Part shown: positions 1 through 11,860 of the stretch, piece by piece
Position numbering within the stretch: the stretch's first letter is position 1
Layout: each line of letters begins with the position of its first letter
DNA from: Boswellia sacra
Lineage: Eukaryota; Streptophyta; Magnoliopsida; Sapindales; Burseraceae
Length of the DNA stretch: 64,000 nt
Reading direction: 5' to 3'
Assembly (NCBI GenBank): GCA_013180625.2
Contig: SNVD02007141.1
Coordinates: 213,989-277,988 of the forward strand
Made by a program: the position numbers and the translations under genes
Notes under the pieces: model-generated
Told to the model about the DNA's origin: nothing
The model's input: the letters and a program-made list of their open reading frames with translations, nothing else
The model's database searches: none

Positions 1-1295
1 GGGTATAGAACTCTTTTTTTTCTTTTTTTTTTTTTTTTTTAACTGCAATTCCACTCCCCCACACTTAAACAATACATTGTCCTCAATGTTTAAGTACGTG
101 GAAGATAAGTACAGATTTTTTTTCTCTTTTTTTTTTAACAAACATAATAAAACTCACTTGCATTGCTCATGGCATAATCCAACCTCCTCTAACTTCCCAA
201 AACCAGAACATAGCTCAAAATGTAATTGCGAATGATTTACATGCTCATAGGTAAGGGATAAACTGTTTGGAACAAATTCAATTAAGGTTAAGAAATCTTT
301 TAGTGAGTTAACAAAGAAAAAGGTTTACAGAGGCTCAAAGGGGTAACTAGGGATCAATTTTAATCAAGGTTGGCTCTTAAGGCTCAAACGGTCCAAAGAT
401 GGCCTAAATCATTTCCCCAATGTTGCACAGTCTAGGATTTCGCCTCGAGTGACCATCAAACAAGTTCTAGAATTCATTGAAATCTGAAGAAACACTTAAA
501 TTACATAAACTTTCTCTAAGTAACAAATAACTCAGTGATAATAGCTCAGTGCTCAATGTTGCGCAAGGAATCAAAGCAAAGCGAAAACCAATAAACATTT
601 CAAGCACACAGATCCATGCATCATTTATCATTTTCCAAGAGTTATTCTTAATTCAATCATTGCCTTATCATTGGCCCATAAAATGCAAGAAAAGAGGTAC
701 GTGGCGTTGTTACACCTGAGTCAAGATTGTATATTTCAACAATCCTTAGGACCAGTAGCCCGCAGACTTAAGGTTTCCAGCCTATATACCTTTATTATGA
801 AAGAACAAAACAAGAAACAAGACACTTCAAATAACATGAAATAAACAAACTACAGATTTATTTAGAGAGAATGCGTTTCAAGGGTTAAAGAAAACCCATA
901 TTCTGCCATTCTCAGGTTTTTCCACAATTGTTTTTTTTTTAAATCAAAACTGATAAAGATAAAAACACATAACAACTCTAAATTACGCAAAACTAAACTC
1001 ACTCATAAAATAACAAAGTTCAACAAGTCAGCAAACAAAAACAAGTTAGTTAGAATGGGTCTACAAAGTTTAGAAGTTAGCCTCCTTATTCAGCCATTAT
1101 GGATTGAAGAGATCCAGAATGCGTTTCAAGAGAACTTGAACTTTTTAAGCCACCACTCTAAAAACCGAGATTAGAAAATATTACCTGGGACGAAAGAAAT
1201 AACCTGAAAAAGCTCAAAAGAAACGACATGAAAAATCTCAAATAAACACACTAAAAAGAAAGCAAACAAAAACGAAGCAAACCAGCAAATAGAGA
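1..1295 (-). other. 3' untranslated region of the LOG element, copy A
   Basis: Non-coding DNA downstream of LOG on the minus strand, collinear with 59751-61080 of copy B. It contains long A/T runs and conserved Athila 3' sequence (for example the stretch around 330-450), which is also recognisable in the older Athila remnant at 51290-51480. Its short open frames have no recognisable product. Confidence 0.7.
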
Positions 1296-1945
1296 TTACA
1301 GATGGAGGGTTAAATCCAGTTGACGCCTTTTGTTGCCTTCTCCAAACCAATTTATCCGAGCCATTGTTGGATCAGGTGAATAGACGAATTCTTGTAGTTT
1401 GTCAATTAACTCTCCTGCAGTTGAAGCTGTAACCAGCATTTGCCTTGCTGACGGTGAGATGAAATTTTTTTCTACAGCTTGATCAAGAAAGGACAACAAA
1501 CCATCAAAAAAATTATTAACATTTAACAAACCAATGGGTTTCCGATGGATGTTTAGCTGTGCCCAAGAGGTGATTTGAAATATCTCCTCTAATGTACCAT
1601 AACCACCGGGCAAAGCTATAAATGCATCAGATTTAATGATCATATGTGCAATACGCTAATGCATACTAGAAACCTGTAACTCTTCCCCCATGGTGTTGCC
1701 TACGATATCTCGTACAGCTAATGGTTTAGGGATAATGCCGAGAACTTTGCTTCCTCCTAAGGATGCAGCTGTCGACACACACCCCATTAACCCAAGACTA
1801 CCCCTCCATAAATCAAATTAATACCCCTCGCAGCTAATGTCCTACCAAGATCAAGAGCTGCTGTTGTAAACTCTCCATCTTTACCAATTTGCGATCCACA
1901 AAATACGCATATATTTTGGAATCGCCGAATTGGTGTTTTCTCCAT
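1296..1945 (-). pseudogene. LOG cytokinin-activating enzyme, broken passenger copy A
   Basis: Processed, intronless copy of a plant LONELY GUY (LOG) gene. LOG enzymes convert cytokinin riboside 5'-monophosphates to active free-base cytokinins. The start MEKTPIRRFQNICVFCGS is at 1945. The glycine-rich GGGSLG loop is frameshifted (it reads GGVVLG, then stop, near 1800). A TAG replaces Glu in the MHERIAHM segment at about 1657. Downstream, the family motif PGGYGTLEE and the C-terminus ending LDLTLHL are still readable (1296-1643). The corresponding frame in copy B is whole, so decay happened after the two copies separated. The host parent gene is not in the window. Confidence 0.88.
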
Positions 1946-2097
1946 TTCTAAAAGTGCTCTAAACTTGTGCAAGACAATGATGTACGTTAGGTTTTATGCG
2001 ATTCAAGTGCAAGACAGGTTATAAAATGACATTTCAAAATATGCAGCATGGATATATACACACGTAAAACTCTCAAATTTGACACATGGGGACATAA

Positions 2098-2340
2098 TTT
2101 CGGTGGGGGTTGCTCGATGCAGATTTATCGCCTCGAGATTTGAAAAAATAGATATGCTTTCGGTGGGGTTTGACAAAACCTCCACACTTGTCGCCCACGT
2201 GTGCATGAAAAATGGAGATAAACTTTCGGTGGGGTTTGAAAAAAACCGCCACACTTGTCTCCCACGTGAAGCATGAAAAGTAAAGATATACTTTCGGCGG
2301 AGGTTGACAAAACCTCCACACTTGTCTCCACGTGTGCTTA
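2098..2340. repeat. G-box tandem repeat, copy A
   Basis: Four degenerate units begin at about 2098, 2158, 2224 and 2291, each opening with tttcggtgggg or tttcggcggagg and spaced 60-67 bp. Three of them end in a palindromic CACGTG (2196-2201, 2263-2268, 2329-2334). The array lies upstream of the LOG reading frame on the minus strand. CACGTG is the binding core of plant bZIP and bHLH factors, so a promoter or enhancer role is plausible but inferred. Confidence 0.8.
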
Positions 2341-2563
2341 TATCATGGGGTAGTCATCTGGTTTGTCAAAAAGAAAACTTGAAATTAAAACAAACAAAAT
2401 CAACAAACAACAACAACACAAAAACAACATTGATAATCAGATCAAACGAAACAAGAAAGAAATAAAATTCGACAACAACAACACACATTCAAATATACAA
2501 GTAGTTGTGATTGTGGCTCACATCTTCCTCTGGTTTTACGTCCAGTAACGGCTGAAACGCCTT

Positions 2564-3117
2564 CTATGAGTCGGGGATTTGCTTCCCATCCAGTTTTCTT
2601 ATAAACTGGCAAACAGGGTCGTTTTTAGTCAGATTCCCTAGACTATAACACTGCAATTCATCACGAAATTGTGTCCATAGATTAAGCAATTCACGCTGAA
2701 CAAGTCCACAAGAATGTGACTCAAGAGTTAATAAAACATTATCCAGCGACTCATTACTCAAACCATTCTTAATAAATGAAAGTTTATCTTCTCTATTCCT
2801 GGACGCAAAACCTAATGAACGACAAGTCTGGTTACAATTCCATCTAGCACATTTATAACATACTTGTAACCTTTTCGCTCTTCGCCTCTTGGCGTAGTAG
2901 CTCTTTCCTAGACCAGGCATGTATTTTGCGAGATTAATGTCCGGCTCACCGGACAATCTCACCTTGGCTTCGATAAGCCATCGGATATCAGCAGGCACAT
3001 TTAGGAGCATCAATGCCCAAAGTCTAGTCATCCGTACTTTATAAATTTAAACACAGCATTTTGAGGAAGTGAAGGGAAATATTTACGAAGGTTCGACAGA
3101 AAGATATCGGCATCCAT
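2564..3117 (-). pseudogene. Unknown Cys-rich passenger ORF, copy A
   Basis: An ORF of about 190 codons that I do not recognise. ATG at 3117 opens MDADIFLSNLRKYFPSLPQN. One missing T near 3050 relative to copy B shifts the frame, after which 155 codons run open to the stop at 2564. Visible traits are a hydrophobic MLLNVPADIRWLIEAKVRL stretch, a basic YYAKRRRAKRLQ run and a compact Cys cluster, CYKCARWNCNQTC, that could bind zinc. The C-terminal half is helical-looking and Leu-rich. It lies between the truncated pol region and LOG, in the same sense. It may be another captured host gene or an element-specific ORF. Copy B has different lesions, so the ancestral element probably had the complete frame. 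Confidence 0.55.
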
Positions 3118-3560
3118 TGAAGAGGAGAAAAGAAGAGATATTACCGATAATGCGATCGGGTTTGTTTTTCTCCAAGATATGCACGTTTCAAACTTTTGGC
3201 GAATGACTTCAACTTCCGTTTGGATGTTTCCACAAGCTGCTGCACAAATGAGCTCAAAGCACAGAGTAATCAAATTAAACAAAAGAAAGGAAAAGAAAAG
3301 AGCAAAAACGAAACTAAAGACACATAAAAGAGATAACAACACAATAGCAAACAAAAGTCAAAAACAAGTAAAAAATATAAAAACAAATGAGACAGATGGC
3401 AAAGAGAGATAAAACCTGATCAATTTGATGGCCTACGAAAGGAATCTCCTTGAGACACAAAAATTGATCATTATTACCTCATTTTATTTTTCTTTTCTTC
3501 TTTTTTTTTATTTTTCAAAAACATTGGGTTGCCTCCCAATAAGCGCTTGGTTTAACGTCC
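3118..3560 (-). other. Spacer between passenger ORF and pol remnant, copy A
   Basis: Collinear with about 62904-63352 of copy B. It is purine-rich in the middle (3260-3410) and T-rich on the pol side. It may include leader sequence of the unknown passenger ORF. No protein is recognised in it. Confidence 0.5.
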
Positions 3561-4562
3561 TCAGCCCGACGTTGGTTCCATCATGGCAGGGTCCAATCTC
3601 CGCTGTGCTTCTCTAGTGGGCTTGGATCCTTTTTTCCACAAGAAATGGTGCACGCATATGGCTGGGCCTTGGATGTGAGCACTTGTCCACCCAATAGCCG
3701 TTTTGTGATCTCTAAGTACTTGGACGAGTTTCACTTCTTGTATTGGTGCAAGGCCCATTTCTATTATAATTGGCAAAGTACCATTCTCACCCAAGAATCC
3801 ATGATTCAAATGATCTGGAAGTGACTTAGGCTCCACGGTATTGGCCTTCATCATAGAATGAAGAAGTTTCTCATTAGATAAAGACAATTCAATATACGAA
3901 ACATCATACCTGTTTGTGATTATAGCTATAGTCTCATCTAAGCATGCCATAGCTTCCTCCATTTCTTTGGACATTTGTATCAACCTTCTTGGTTCTTTGA
4001 AACTTTCTATCCTTATGTGTTCACTAATAGCAACATCCACTCCATTCTTGCGAGTTAACTCAAAACATTGTTGTGGCAAATAATCAATAACGTCAACTGC
4101 AAAAACAGAATGTAAGTCATTAGAGTACCTCATTTCCTCAAAAATATTAAAACATATCACCTTGCCATCAAACTCTATGGTCAAAGTGCCATAATGAACA
4201 TCAATCTTGATTCTAGCAGTTTTCGAGAATGGCCTCCCTAAAAGAATCGGTGTTGGATTAGGAGATGTCTCATCCTCTATTTTAAGGACATAGAAGTCTG
4301 CTGGAAAAACCAATTGATTCACCTGCACAAGCACATCTTCCACAACTCTTTTGCGATATGCATTAAAATGATCAGCAAACTGAATGGTAATACCAGTTTT
4401 CGCAAAAGGTCCAAGATTTAAAGAAGCATAAATAGAATATGGCATGACATTAATAGATGCTCCTAAATCTAATATAGCTCTTTCAAACTTGGTATTACCA
4501 ATGGTGCATGGAATGATGAACGTACCTGGATCTTTGCATTTTGGAGGAATTTTTCTTTGCAA
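3561..4562 (-). pseudogene. Retropepsin-like protease and pre-RT linker of the LOG element (copy A)
   Basis: The 333-residue frame begins with the Athila-type sequence QRKIPPKCKDPGTF, followed by the aspartic protease active site DLGASINVMP at about residues 32-41. A flap and hydrophobic core follow, then PILLGRPF at about residue 105. The tail matches the linker that leads into reverse transcriptase in Athila polyproteins (GPAICVHHFLWKKGSKPTR, then EAQRRLDP). It stops there (MMEPTSG, stop), so the catalytic RT region is absent. In autonomous relatives this reading would continue into RT, RNase H and integrase. The loss of all three at a clean edge defines the element as non-autonomous. The upstream gag frame is out of register. 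Confidence 0.85.
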
Positions 4563-5653
4563 TACAGCTGAAACATTTTCCCCACACTTACTTTCTCATT
4601 TCCCTTCAACTTTCTCTTGTTGGTGCATAACTCCTTGAGAAATTTTGTACAATGAGGTACTTGCTCAATAGCATCCAGAAGTGGTATATTTACCTCGATT
4701 TTGTGAGAAATTTCCAGGATTTCTTGTTCTTGTTCCTCCTTCTTTGATTTTGCAAATCTGCTAGGAAATGATGGAGGAGTAACATAAGAAGGAATTTGAG
4801 TTTTAAGGTCTACCTTAGAAGATGATGTTTTGTTCATGGTGGAAGTGGTGTAATCTCCTTCATCAGTTTGTGATTTCTTTGCCAGGTTTTGGATACTTGC
4901 CCCAGTTTCCATTTGCTCTCCATTTCGAATTTGCTCTCCACTTCGCAAAGTTATCGCACAAGCATTCTCTCTTGGATTGATTCACCGTTGAGAAGATAAT
5001 TTTTCTGAGCATTGGCCCTCAAATTTGCTCATGCTAGTAGCCAATTGTCCCATTTGATTTGCCAGGTTTTGGATACTTGCCCCAGTTTCCTGCTGGAATT
5101 GCATTGTGTTAGTGGCAAGTGCATTAACAATATCTTCGAGAGACATACCTGAGTTTTGCGAAGCTGGTTGCGGTGCTGGATGTGGCATTGGTGGTGGTTG
5201 CATTTGAAATGGTTGCTGCACTCTAGGTTGATTGAAACTTTGTGGCCGATTTGGTATCACATTTGGAGTGATTGGTTGATGATTCCAGTAACTGAAATTA
5301 TGTTGATCTTCCCATCCAGCATTGTAAGTGCTAGAGAAAGGATCATACCATTGCCTCGTTTGTCCTGGAAATCCACCCATGGCATTGGCTTGTTCCATAT
5401 ATTCTTCTTGTAAAGTTGGATATATGTCGATTGGATGCTCCATCGTAGAATATATCCCACATTCATAAGATTTTTGCATATCTCCTACAGCCATGTTTTC
5501 CACAAGAGAGGTTAGCTCAGAAAGTTGTTGTTCAATGTTCGGAATGCTTACCTCATTTACTCTCCATGGTACTTGTGGCTCAAATCCGCTACTGAATTGA
5601 TAGAAGTTTACTGCCATGTTGTCTAAACACAAACAATCAGAAAAGAAAAACAA
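4469..5653 (-). pseudogene. gag C-terminal region of the LOG element (copy A)
   Basis: Reading starts in a frame opening at 5653 (a more gag-like Met, MAVNFYQF, lies a few codons in). It shows the Pro/Gln/Asn-rich tail typical of Athila gag, with W-x-N-H-Q and QPFQMQPPPMPHP stretches. A TGA at about 4979-4981 interrupts the frame just before NPRENACAITLRSG, a motif shared by plant gag proteins, and the same frame then runs to 4469. The last part overlaps the protease frame, which is shifted, so a frameshift lies near 4560. The N-terminal retrotransposon gag domain is missing. A 33-bp sequence occurs twice, at 4878-4910 and 5058-5090, and repeats the peptide ETGASIQNLA. Likely non-functional in this copy. 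Confidence 0.8.
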
Positions 5654-5705
5654 AGAAAATATGAATCAACAATGAAAACAAAATAACAAATCGATTAGAA
5701 AATCA

Positions 5706-5724
5706 ATCCCCGGCAACGGCGCCA
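5706..5724 (-). promoter_or_regulatory. Primer binding site, tRNA-Asp
   Basis: On the plus strand the 19 bases equal the 3' end of plant tRNA-Asp, including the terminal CCA (ATCCCCGGCAACGGCGCCA). The minus strand is therefore complementary to the tRNA and can prime minus-strand cDNA synthesis. The site starts 6 bases inside the LTR boundary. tRNA-Asp priming is known for Athila and related plant Ty3/gypsy elements. Confidence 0.9.
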
Positions 5725-5730
5725 AAAACT

Positions 5731-7140
5731 TGATGCGTTCGAAACTAGCAAGTATACTAGTCGCACAAGTAATAAAGTGATAAGTAAGATATCGTTCCCA
5801 CGAGGATTGATTCTAACTGAATTTGTTATTTTCCAACCACAATTAACTAAATGGGGGGGTTTTGTTGAATGATTAACTAAATGAAATAAGAATGCAAATT
5901 AAGAATAACAAAACAGAAGTTAATTTGAATAAAAGATCAATGGAGAAATCTGGTTAAGGGATCCTTCTCTACCACAAGATATGGATTTGCGAATTAATCG
6001 TAGAATTGTCATCCAATTACAGCATTGAAATTATCAACCGTAGATAACAACAAGCTCTGTTATCCCAATCTTTCCTTACTTTGTTGTTAAATAAAACAGG
6101 CTCTTTATTTAATCTCTATCCATTAAACAACCTAGAACAAGCTCTCTAAATTTAATTCAATGGATGCATTACGATAAGAAAGATAGGTTGATCTAAGCAA
6201 TAAACACACAAGCTCGGATTATTTAACTTAGGTTGTATTCTCCAATTGCAATCTCTGATCACAATTTTGCTACTAAGGATTAGAAATTCAAGACAATTAC
6301 GGATCAAGATTTCTAGTCTAGCAATAGACAACAACCAGATTATATTCAGTTGGCCATTCCAAATACAATCAGCAAGCAATCATAAGCATTAGATATGGGA
6401 AAATACAAGCAACTTCAATTAGAGAATTGGATAACAACTTCTTGCACAATCAACTTACAAAAACCATATCAAGGGGCTTTGAAATCACCCTCAACCAATT
6501 CAGATTCAGTTACACATGTTTAAGAACGTGGTAAATACAATACAACATGGAGACATTCCAGAAAATGAAAGGGAAGGGAAAAACTTAGCAAATTTGATGT
6601 AATTCTCTTTGGATTGTAGTTCTTCCTCTTTCCAAGCTTCCTTTCTCCTTCAAGAACTCCAAGAGATGAAAGAATTCCAGAGCTGCAGCCTCCACCACGT
6701 TCTCCCCTCTTCAAGTTATGAAAATAAAACCCTAAAATGTGTTTAAATACTCTGCTACAGTGACTTGCTACAGTGCCCCGTATTATACATGCTACAGTGC
6801 TTGTGGAATTATATTTCTATACATCTCACACTGTTTTGATTACAACTTTTGGTACACTGAATGGATTTATAAACCGTAAATTTCTCCAGAAAATAGACTT
6901 CGAGAGCTTTCCAACGGTATATAACATGTCATCGGGTTCATTGTATATCAATACAATTAAATCCGAGAAGATCACTGACTAGCAGAGGTGAAAATGAAGG
7001 GTTTTACTCCATTTTTGTGCAAGTTGCTCCAAAACTCCTACAAACATCAAAACCACACAAAAACATAAAAATACCAAGGAATATAGCAAAGTAACATGGA
7101 TGAATTGATATAAAAGTAATACATAAATAGACACCTATCA
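5731..7140 (-). repeat. 5' LTR of copy A
   Basis: 1410-bp long terminal repeat, bounded by TG at 5731 and CA at 7140 on the plus strand (the same TG...CA on the minus strand). It aligns end to end with the LTR at 57688-59099, with scattered substitutions and small indels. The primer binding site lies directly beside 5731, so this is the 5' LTR of a minus-strand element. The flank after 7140 begins catgg; the partner target duplication is outside the window. Open frames inside (such as the one at 6520-6714, also present in the other LTR) have no recognised product. Confidence 0.93.
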
Positions 7141-7311
7141 CATGGCATTAAATTGACTAGGTCAATGGTATTTCAATTAATTCTCTTGAAAGATTCAATG
7201 ATATTTAGAAACTTAAAATACCATGATTTTCACTATTTCAATGAAATATGTTTGAGGTCCAAGCCCAAATACTCTTTTTTGAAGCCAAGGAGGACCCAAG
7301 CCACTCATGAG

Positions 7312-8170
7312 TAGGGGTGGCAATTCGTGTTCACGGGTCGTGTTTGTGTTGTGTCGAGCTGTGACACGATAAAGATTGACCCAACACGTGTTTGTATTGT
7401 GTCGAGCTGTGACACGATAAAGATTGACCCAACACAAACACGACCCATTTATTATTCGTGTCACTATAACACGACACGAACACGACACGATTATTAAACG
7501 GGTAACACGACACGACACGCTAACACGAATAATAAACGGGTCGTAATCGTGTTAGACACGAACACGACCCATTAAGACACGTTTACATTATTGACACGGC
7601 TCGATTGACACGATTATGACCCGTTAACACGATTATGACACGTTAACACGATTAGATTTCTAACTTATGTTAAATGACAAAAATATCCTAAGTTTTAAAA
7701 TTTATTAGGTTTTTAAAATTTTATTTTTATTTTAAAATTTAGATACATGTAGGGACTAAAATGTCTAAAAAGTTTAGTATTTTTAAATTTAATAAGTAAT
7801 CGTATCAATATTCGTTTTAATCGTGTTATCGTGTCAATCGTGTATAATATGTATTCGTGTTATTACTCGTGTCATAATCGTGTTCGTGTCAGTATTCATA
7901 TTAATCGTGTTATCATGTCAATCGTGTATAATATGTATTCGTGTTATTTGTGTTACTCGTGTCATAATCGTGTTCGTGTCATAATCGTGTCATGTCATAA
8001 TCGTGTTCGCATGTTGAAGACTCTCAACCCGAACACGACACGATTAATAAATGGGTTGACATCTTCGACACGAACACGACACGAACACGAATATGTCAAA
8101 ACCCAAACCCGCTTAAACCTGTGTCATGTCAAGTCGTGTTCGCGTGTCGTGTCAAAAATTGCCACCCCTA
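7312..8170. mobile_element. hAT-type foldback MITE
   Basis: A 12-bp terminal inverted repeat, taggggtggcaa, starts at 7312 and its reverse complement ends at 8170. An imperfect 8-bp target duplication flanks it (ctcatgag at 7304-7311, cttatgat at 8171-8178, 6 of 8 match). The TIR form and 8-bp duplication are those of hAT elements. Both arms are made of very many cgtgtc/gacacg motifs, so the element can fold into a long imperfect hairpin around an AT-rich centre (7680-7800). Two internal direct duplications are visible (7333-7436 and about 7818-7985). No transposase. Confidence 0.85.
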
Positions 8171-8178
8171 CTTATGAT

Positions 8179-9746
8179 TTCTAATGTGGGTTGAGGTGTA
8201 GCTGGCATGAAATAAGGTATGCAAGATCCATTAGGTTTAGTGTCTCTAATTGTGGGCCATTTGGGTGGATTTTAACCAGGCTAAGACATTCAAGGCCCAA
8301 GGACATGTGAAGTTGTCAAAAAACCCAAACAACCGTGATATCTATTATTTTATTACTTTCATATTATTTTTACTAATTTGTACTAATGATGTTTATTGTT
8401 CCAAACTATTGTTTGTGTGTTAACATTGTCAAGTTATGTTCTCATGTTACTATTGACACTTAATATTCACTAGCGCTGTAGATGTTATTGTTCACATTTA
8501 AACATTGATAATGATTAATTAATAAACATTTAATTGTCAAGTTATTTCTTTAAGTTTATCTTTATAAAATCCTTTTATCCTAATCCAAATTTTATCTTAA
8601 AGGTATTTTATTTATCTAATTATTATTATTTATCTCCTATTTATTTCTTTTATTAATTATATTTCTTGATTATTATTATCATCATCATCAGCATCATCAT
8701 CTAAGATAATTCTTAAAGAGGAGAGGACCCCAATCTCAATGAAAATTTTAATCCTTTAGGAATTATCCTTATAAAAACTCTTTAAAATGCTTTCACACAG
8801 GTGAATCCAAGATCAACCCAGTTTTTTGTCTAAAACATAACTGATAAACCAAGCTTAGACTTTCATTTGAATATCCAACAAAGGTTGTTCGTCGAAAATC
8901 GATTTGTTTTCTTTCCTTTCTCATGTAAAGGTTCAAGAATATAGATCAATACTGGTAATTATTTTCCCACACAAGAAAACACCATTCTTTTACCTTGGTT
9001 TTATAGATTATTTCATAGATCTACTAATTATTCCTTTAGATATATGATTTAAAGTCAAATACATAAGTTTATCTCTTAAAACATCTTTGACTTTTCACGA
9101 CAAGATACTTATGAAACCCTTTTTGTGACTTCCTCAAACTCAAAACATTTTAGTGTTGTATTTCATGATTTTTGGAAGAATCTAGAGCATATCTAATGGC
9201 TAGTTTTGGTTCCATTCATGTTAAAACAAAAATAGTCTAAGCTCACATGTCAGCCGCCAGTCACTTTAAACTTGGAAAGAAAGGAAACCAAAAGGATTTG
9301 GACTTCATATTTTTATGGGCAACAATCAATGACAACTTCATAACCTACTACCAAATTCTGCTCCTACATTCCTCCTCAAATGACGATGTCTTGGCTCCTA
9401 TCAAAACTGTTCCAACGACAATAACAAATCACTAATGTTTCCAAATTTGCCATAAGAAGATCTTAACGTGGTGCTTTCTAGTCCTACCTGGAGATAGTGT
9501 GAATGGGCTCTCTAGACTCAAGCAAGGCCTCCTTTTTAGTTTTAGAATTGAAGTGCTCTTCCACCAAAATAACAAACTATGTGATTTGTACTTCTTTGTA
9601 ATTTCAATAGTGATTAAAAGGCATTATTGTCTTTTGTTTTGTAGTAAAAAATGGGTCTTAAAATTAGAGATTTTAAAATAGGTTGAATTTAGGAAGTTTT
9701 GACTAAATATTTCAAATTAGGTTACAAATTAGGAAGTTGCAATTAA

Positions 9747-9777
<31 letters not shown>

Positions 9778-11340
9778 TTTAAAATTTGGGAACTTGTTAA
9801 ATGTAATTTGGTAATGTATTAGATTTTGTAAAGTTTGTAATTTGTGTTAATAATTGTTGGACTTATTAACCCAAAAGGGATGTCTTTTGACATTGAATAA
9901 GGGATATAAAATAGAACGCTTGACTATTGGATTTGTAAAGGTTCTCTTGTATGGTGGTTTTTCGTGTTTTCTAGTTTCACTCTAAAATCAAAATCAATGA
10001 GGTGGTACTCTCTACTGAGCAATTTTGTGTGTTTGTTTTGGTTGATATGTAAATGACGAGTTTTTTTTAGGTTTTTCAAATTTGAGCATTTGTTAAAGAT
10101 GATTGAAACAAAATAAAATGACATAATTATCCTTATATTCACAAAAAATGAAAGTCATTTAGGATGTGGGGTATGGTTAATGAATTTCTAAAAATGTCTT
10201 AGTAACCGTTGACAAAAAGTATAATAATTAACCTGCGGCTAATAATTTTTTAAACTAGAAGCGTATTTTGTGATCTTTCCCCCCATAGATTATTCTTAAT
10301 GAATTGAAAAATAATTTCATGCAAAGGAATCACTACATGTATATAATTAAGATTTCTCCCTAAGTAGAAGTGCAAAAATTGGAGAAAATGAGAGACAAAG
10401 TCTAAAAGGTTACAGGAAAAATATGAAAACTAACCCTCTATTTGAGGCTCTATTGAAAATGGCCTTCTAGCAAAAACAAATTTCAACCTGTGGCCTCGAA
10501 CTTAGGAAATTACATTAATAACCTTAAACGTTTTAAACTTTGGACAAAATTAGACCTTATTTATTCCCTCCACTATGACCGTTCCTCTCATCAAACTCAA
10601 ACTTCTCAACTCCCTCTCATTTTGAATCCGTTAAACTCAAACTCCTCAACTTGAGATTTGGTATTGCATTCTCTCACAATCATCATCGTCACTGCAAAAG
10701 CATTGTCATTCTCACAGTCAATCATTATTGCTCAAACTCAAACTCCTCAACTTATGATTCGATAGAGTTATTCTCACACAATCAATCACCATCACTCCAA
10801 AAGTGTGGAGAGAGAAACAAGAAGCAACATCAAGGTTCTTGTGTAAACATGATTGGGTATGCTTCAATCCACATACTTTTTGCAATTTCCTAGTTAATAA
10901 ACATGGAACAAACACATATAATGATATGAATATTGTTTTGATTTAGGTATTCAAGCTTTAGAGAGAGAAAAGGGGATGAATATGGGCTTTTGTGATCTTA
11001 CGTTTTGCTTTTTTTTAAAAAAAATTGGGTGATATTGTTAATAATATCAATTGAATGATTATATGTTGAGAATAGGTGTCGGTTTTATGTGTCATGCATG
11101 ATGTTTAAAATGCAGATTGATGGAGGTTCAAGACAATTCGACAGTTCGGTGGTTGGTCGTCAAACTATCAAATCATTGTTGAATCCTCGTTGAACCTTTG
11201 TCGAACCATCAATCAATGTAGTGTTGTTGTTATGTTTAAACCATTTGTCAAAGCATCACCAAATTATGTTGTTGGACTATTGAACTATGTCGAGCCATCG
11301 TCGTTCTATTGCCTAATCAGTTTCGATCATTCAACATGTT
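8179..11340. other. AT-rich intergenic DNA
   Basis: No convincing gene. Contains a TA/T tract at 9746-9780, a TCA/TTA-rich patch at 8663-8700, and a repeated phrase caaactcaaactcctcaact around 10590-10755. A cluster of tcgaac/gttcga motifs lies around 11130-11330. The short open frames here show no family features. Confidence 0.5.
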
Positions 11341-11860
11341 GTTCACATCCTAGCCCACTGTTGAATATTGTCTACTTTGTACACACAGTCAATTACAATT
11401 TTGTTTTCAAGCTTTACAACCCAAAAGGTCTCCAATAGTTTAAGGAACTCACAAGATATATAAACTAGTTAGGATCCTTGTTACTAGGCGATGTGGGACC
11501 CAAAAGAAAACCGACCTTCACCACTTTGTATGGGTCTTGGGTGTTACAATCTACCCCCCTTAGAGGCCCACACGTCTCATGTGACCAATAAGAAATCGAA
11601 ACATAGCCCACATCATGAGGTAAGTCTAGATTTGATACCAATTGTCACAGCCTGGCTCATTGTTGGATATTGTTGACTTTGGACACATAGTTGGTCTCTT
11701 TTTTTTTTTTTTTTGACTTCACAACCCAAAATGCCTCTAATAGCTTAAGGAGCTCATGAAATAAATAAACCAGTTAGAATTCATGTTACCAAGTGATGTG
11801 GGACTCAAACTATAACCAACCCTTACCACTTTCTATTGGTCTCGGGCGTTACACGTTGCA
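11341..11860. repeat. Diverged tandem duplication, about 304-bp period
   Basis: Two similar units start at 11341 and 11645. Shared landmarks are tagcccactgttg versus cctggctcattgttgg, acaacccaaaa, then gatgtgggac with a ccactttntattggtctngggngttac end. The phrase ending in tgttacaatctacccccc resembles terminal sequence of some plant repeats, but no element boundary could be fixed. Confidence 0.6.

Larger units (their letters stand above)
1..7140 (-). mobile_element. LOG-carrying Athila-like LTR retrotransposon, copy A (5' part)
   Basis: Minus-strand, non-autonomous Ty3/gypsy-type element whose 3' end lies left of the window. Reading leftward from 7140: 5' LTR, tRNA-Asp primer binding site, C-terminal gag, retropepsin-like domain with the linker toward reverse transcriptase, an unknown Cys-rich ORF, a G-box tandem repeat, a LOG pseudogene, then 3' untranslated DNA. 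No RT, RNase H or integrase is found; the passenger genes occupy their place. Bases 1-5730 align collinearly with 59751 onward in copy B, so these are two copies of one family. The gag and protease style (DLGAS active site, Pro/Gln-rich gag tail, tRNA-Asp primer) is that of the plant Athila lineage. Movement would need enzymes from a relative. Confidence 0.88.

Noticed and set aside
2003..2331. Several overlapping open frames on both strands in the G-box repeat
   Set aside because: They are translations of a tandem repeat in different frames and carry no protein signature.
6520..6714. 64-codon frame inside the LTR, identical in both LTR copies (also 58478-58672)
   Set aside because: Its conservation follows from the LTR similarity; composition is low in information and no family is recognised.
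7213..8184. Repeated-word frames (SCHNRVRV...) in the hAT foldback
   Set aside because: They merely translate the cgtgtc word array.
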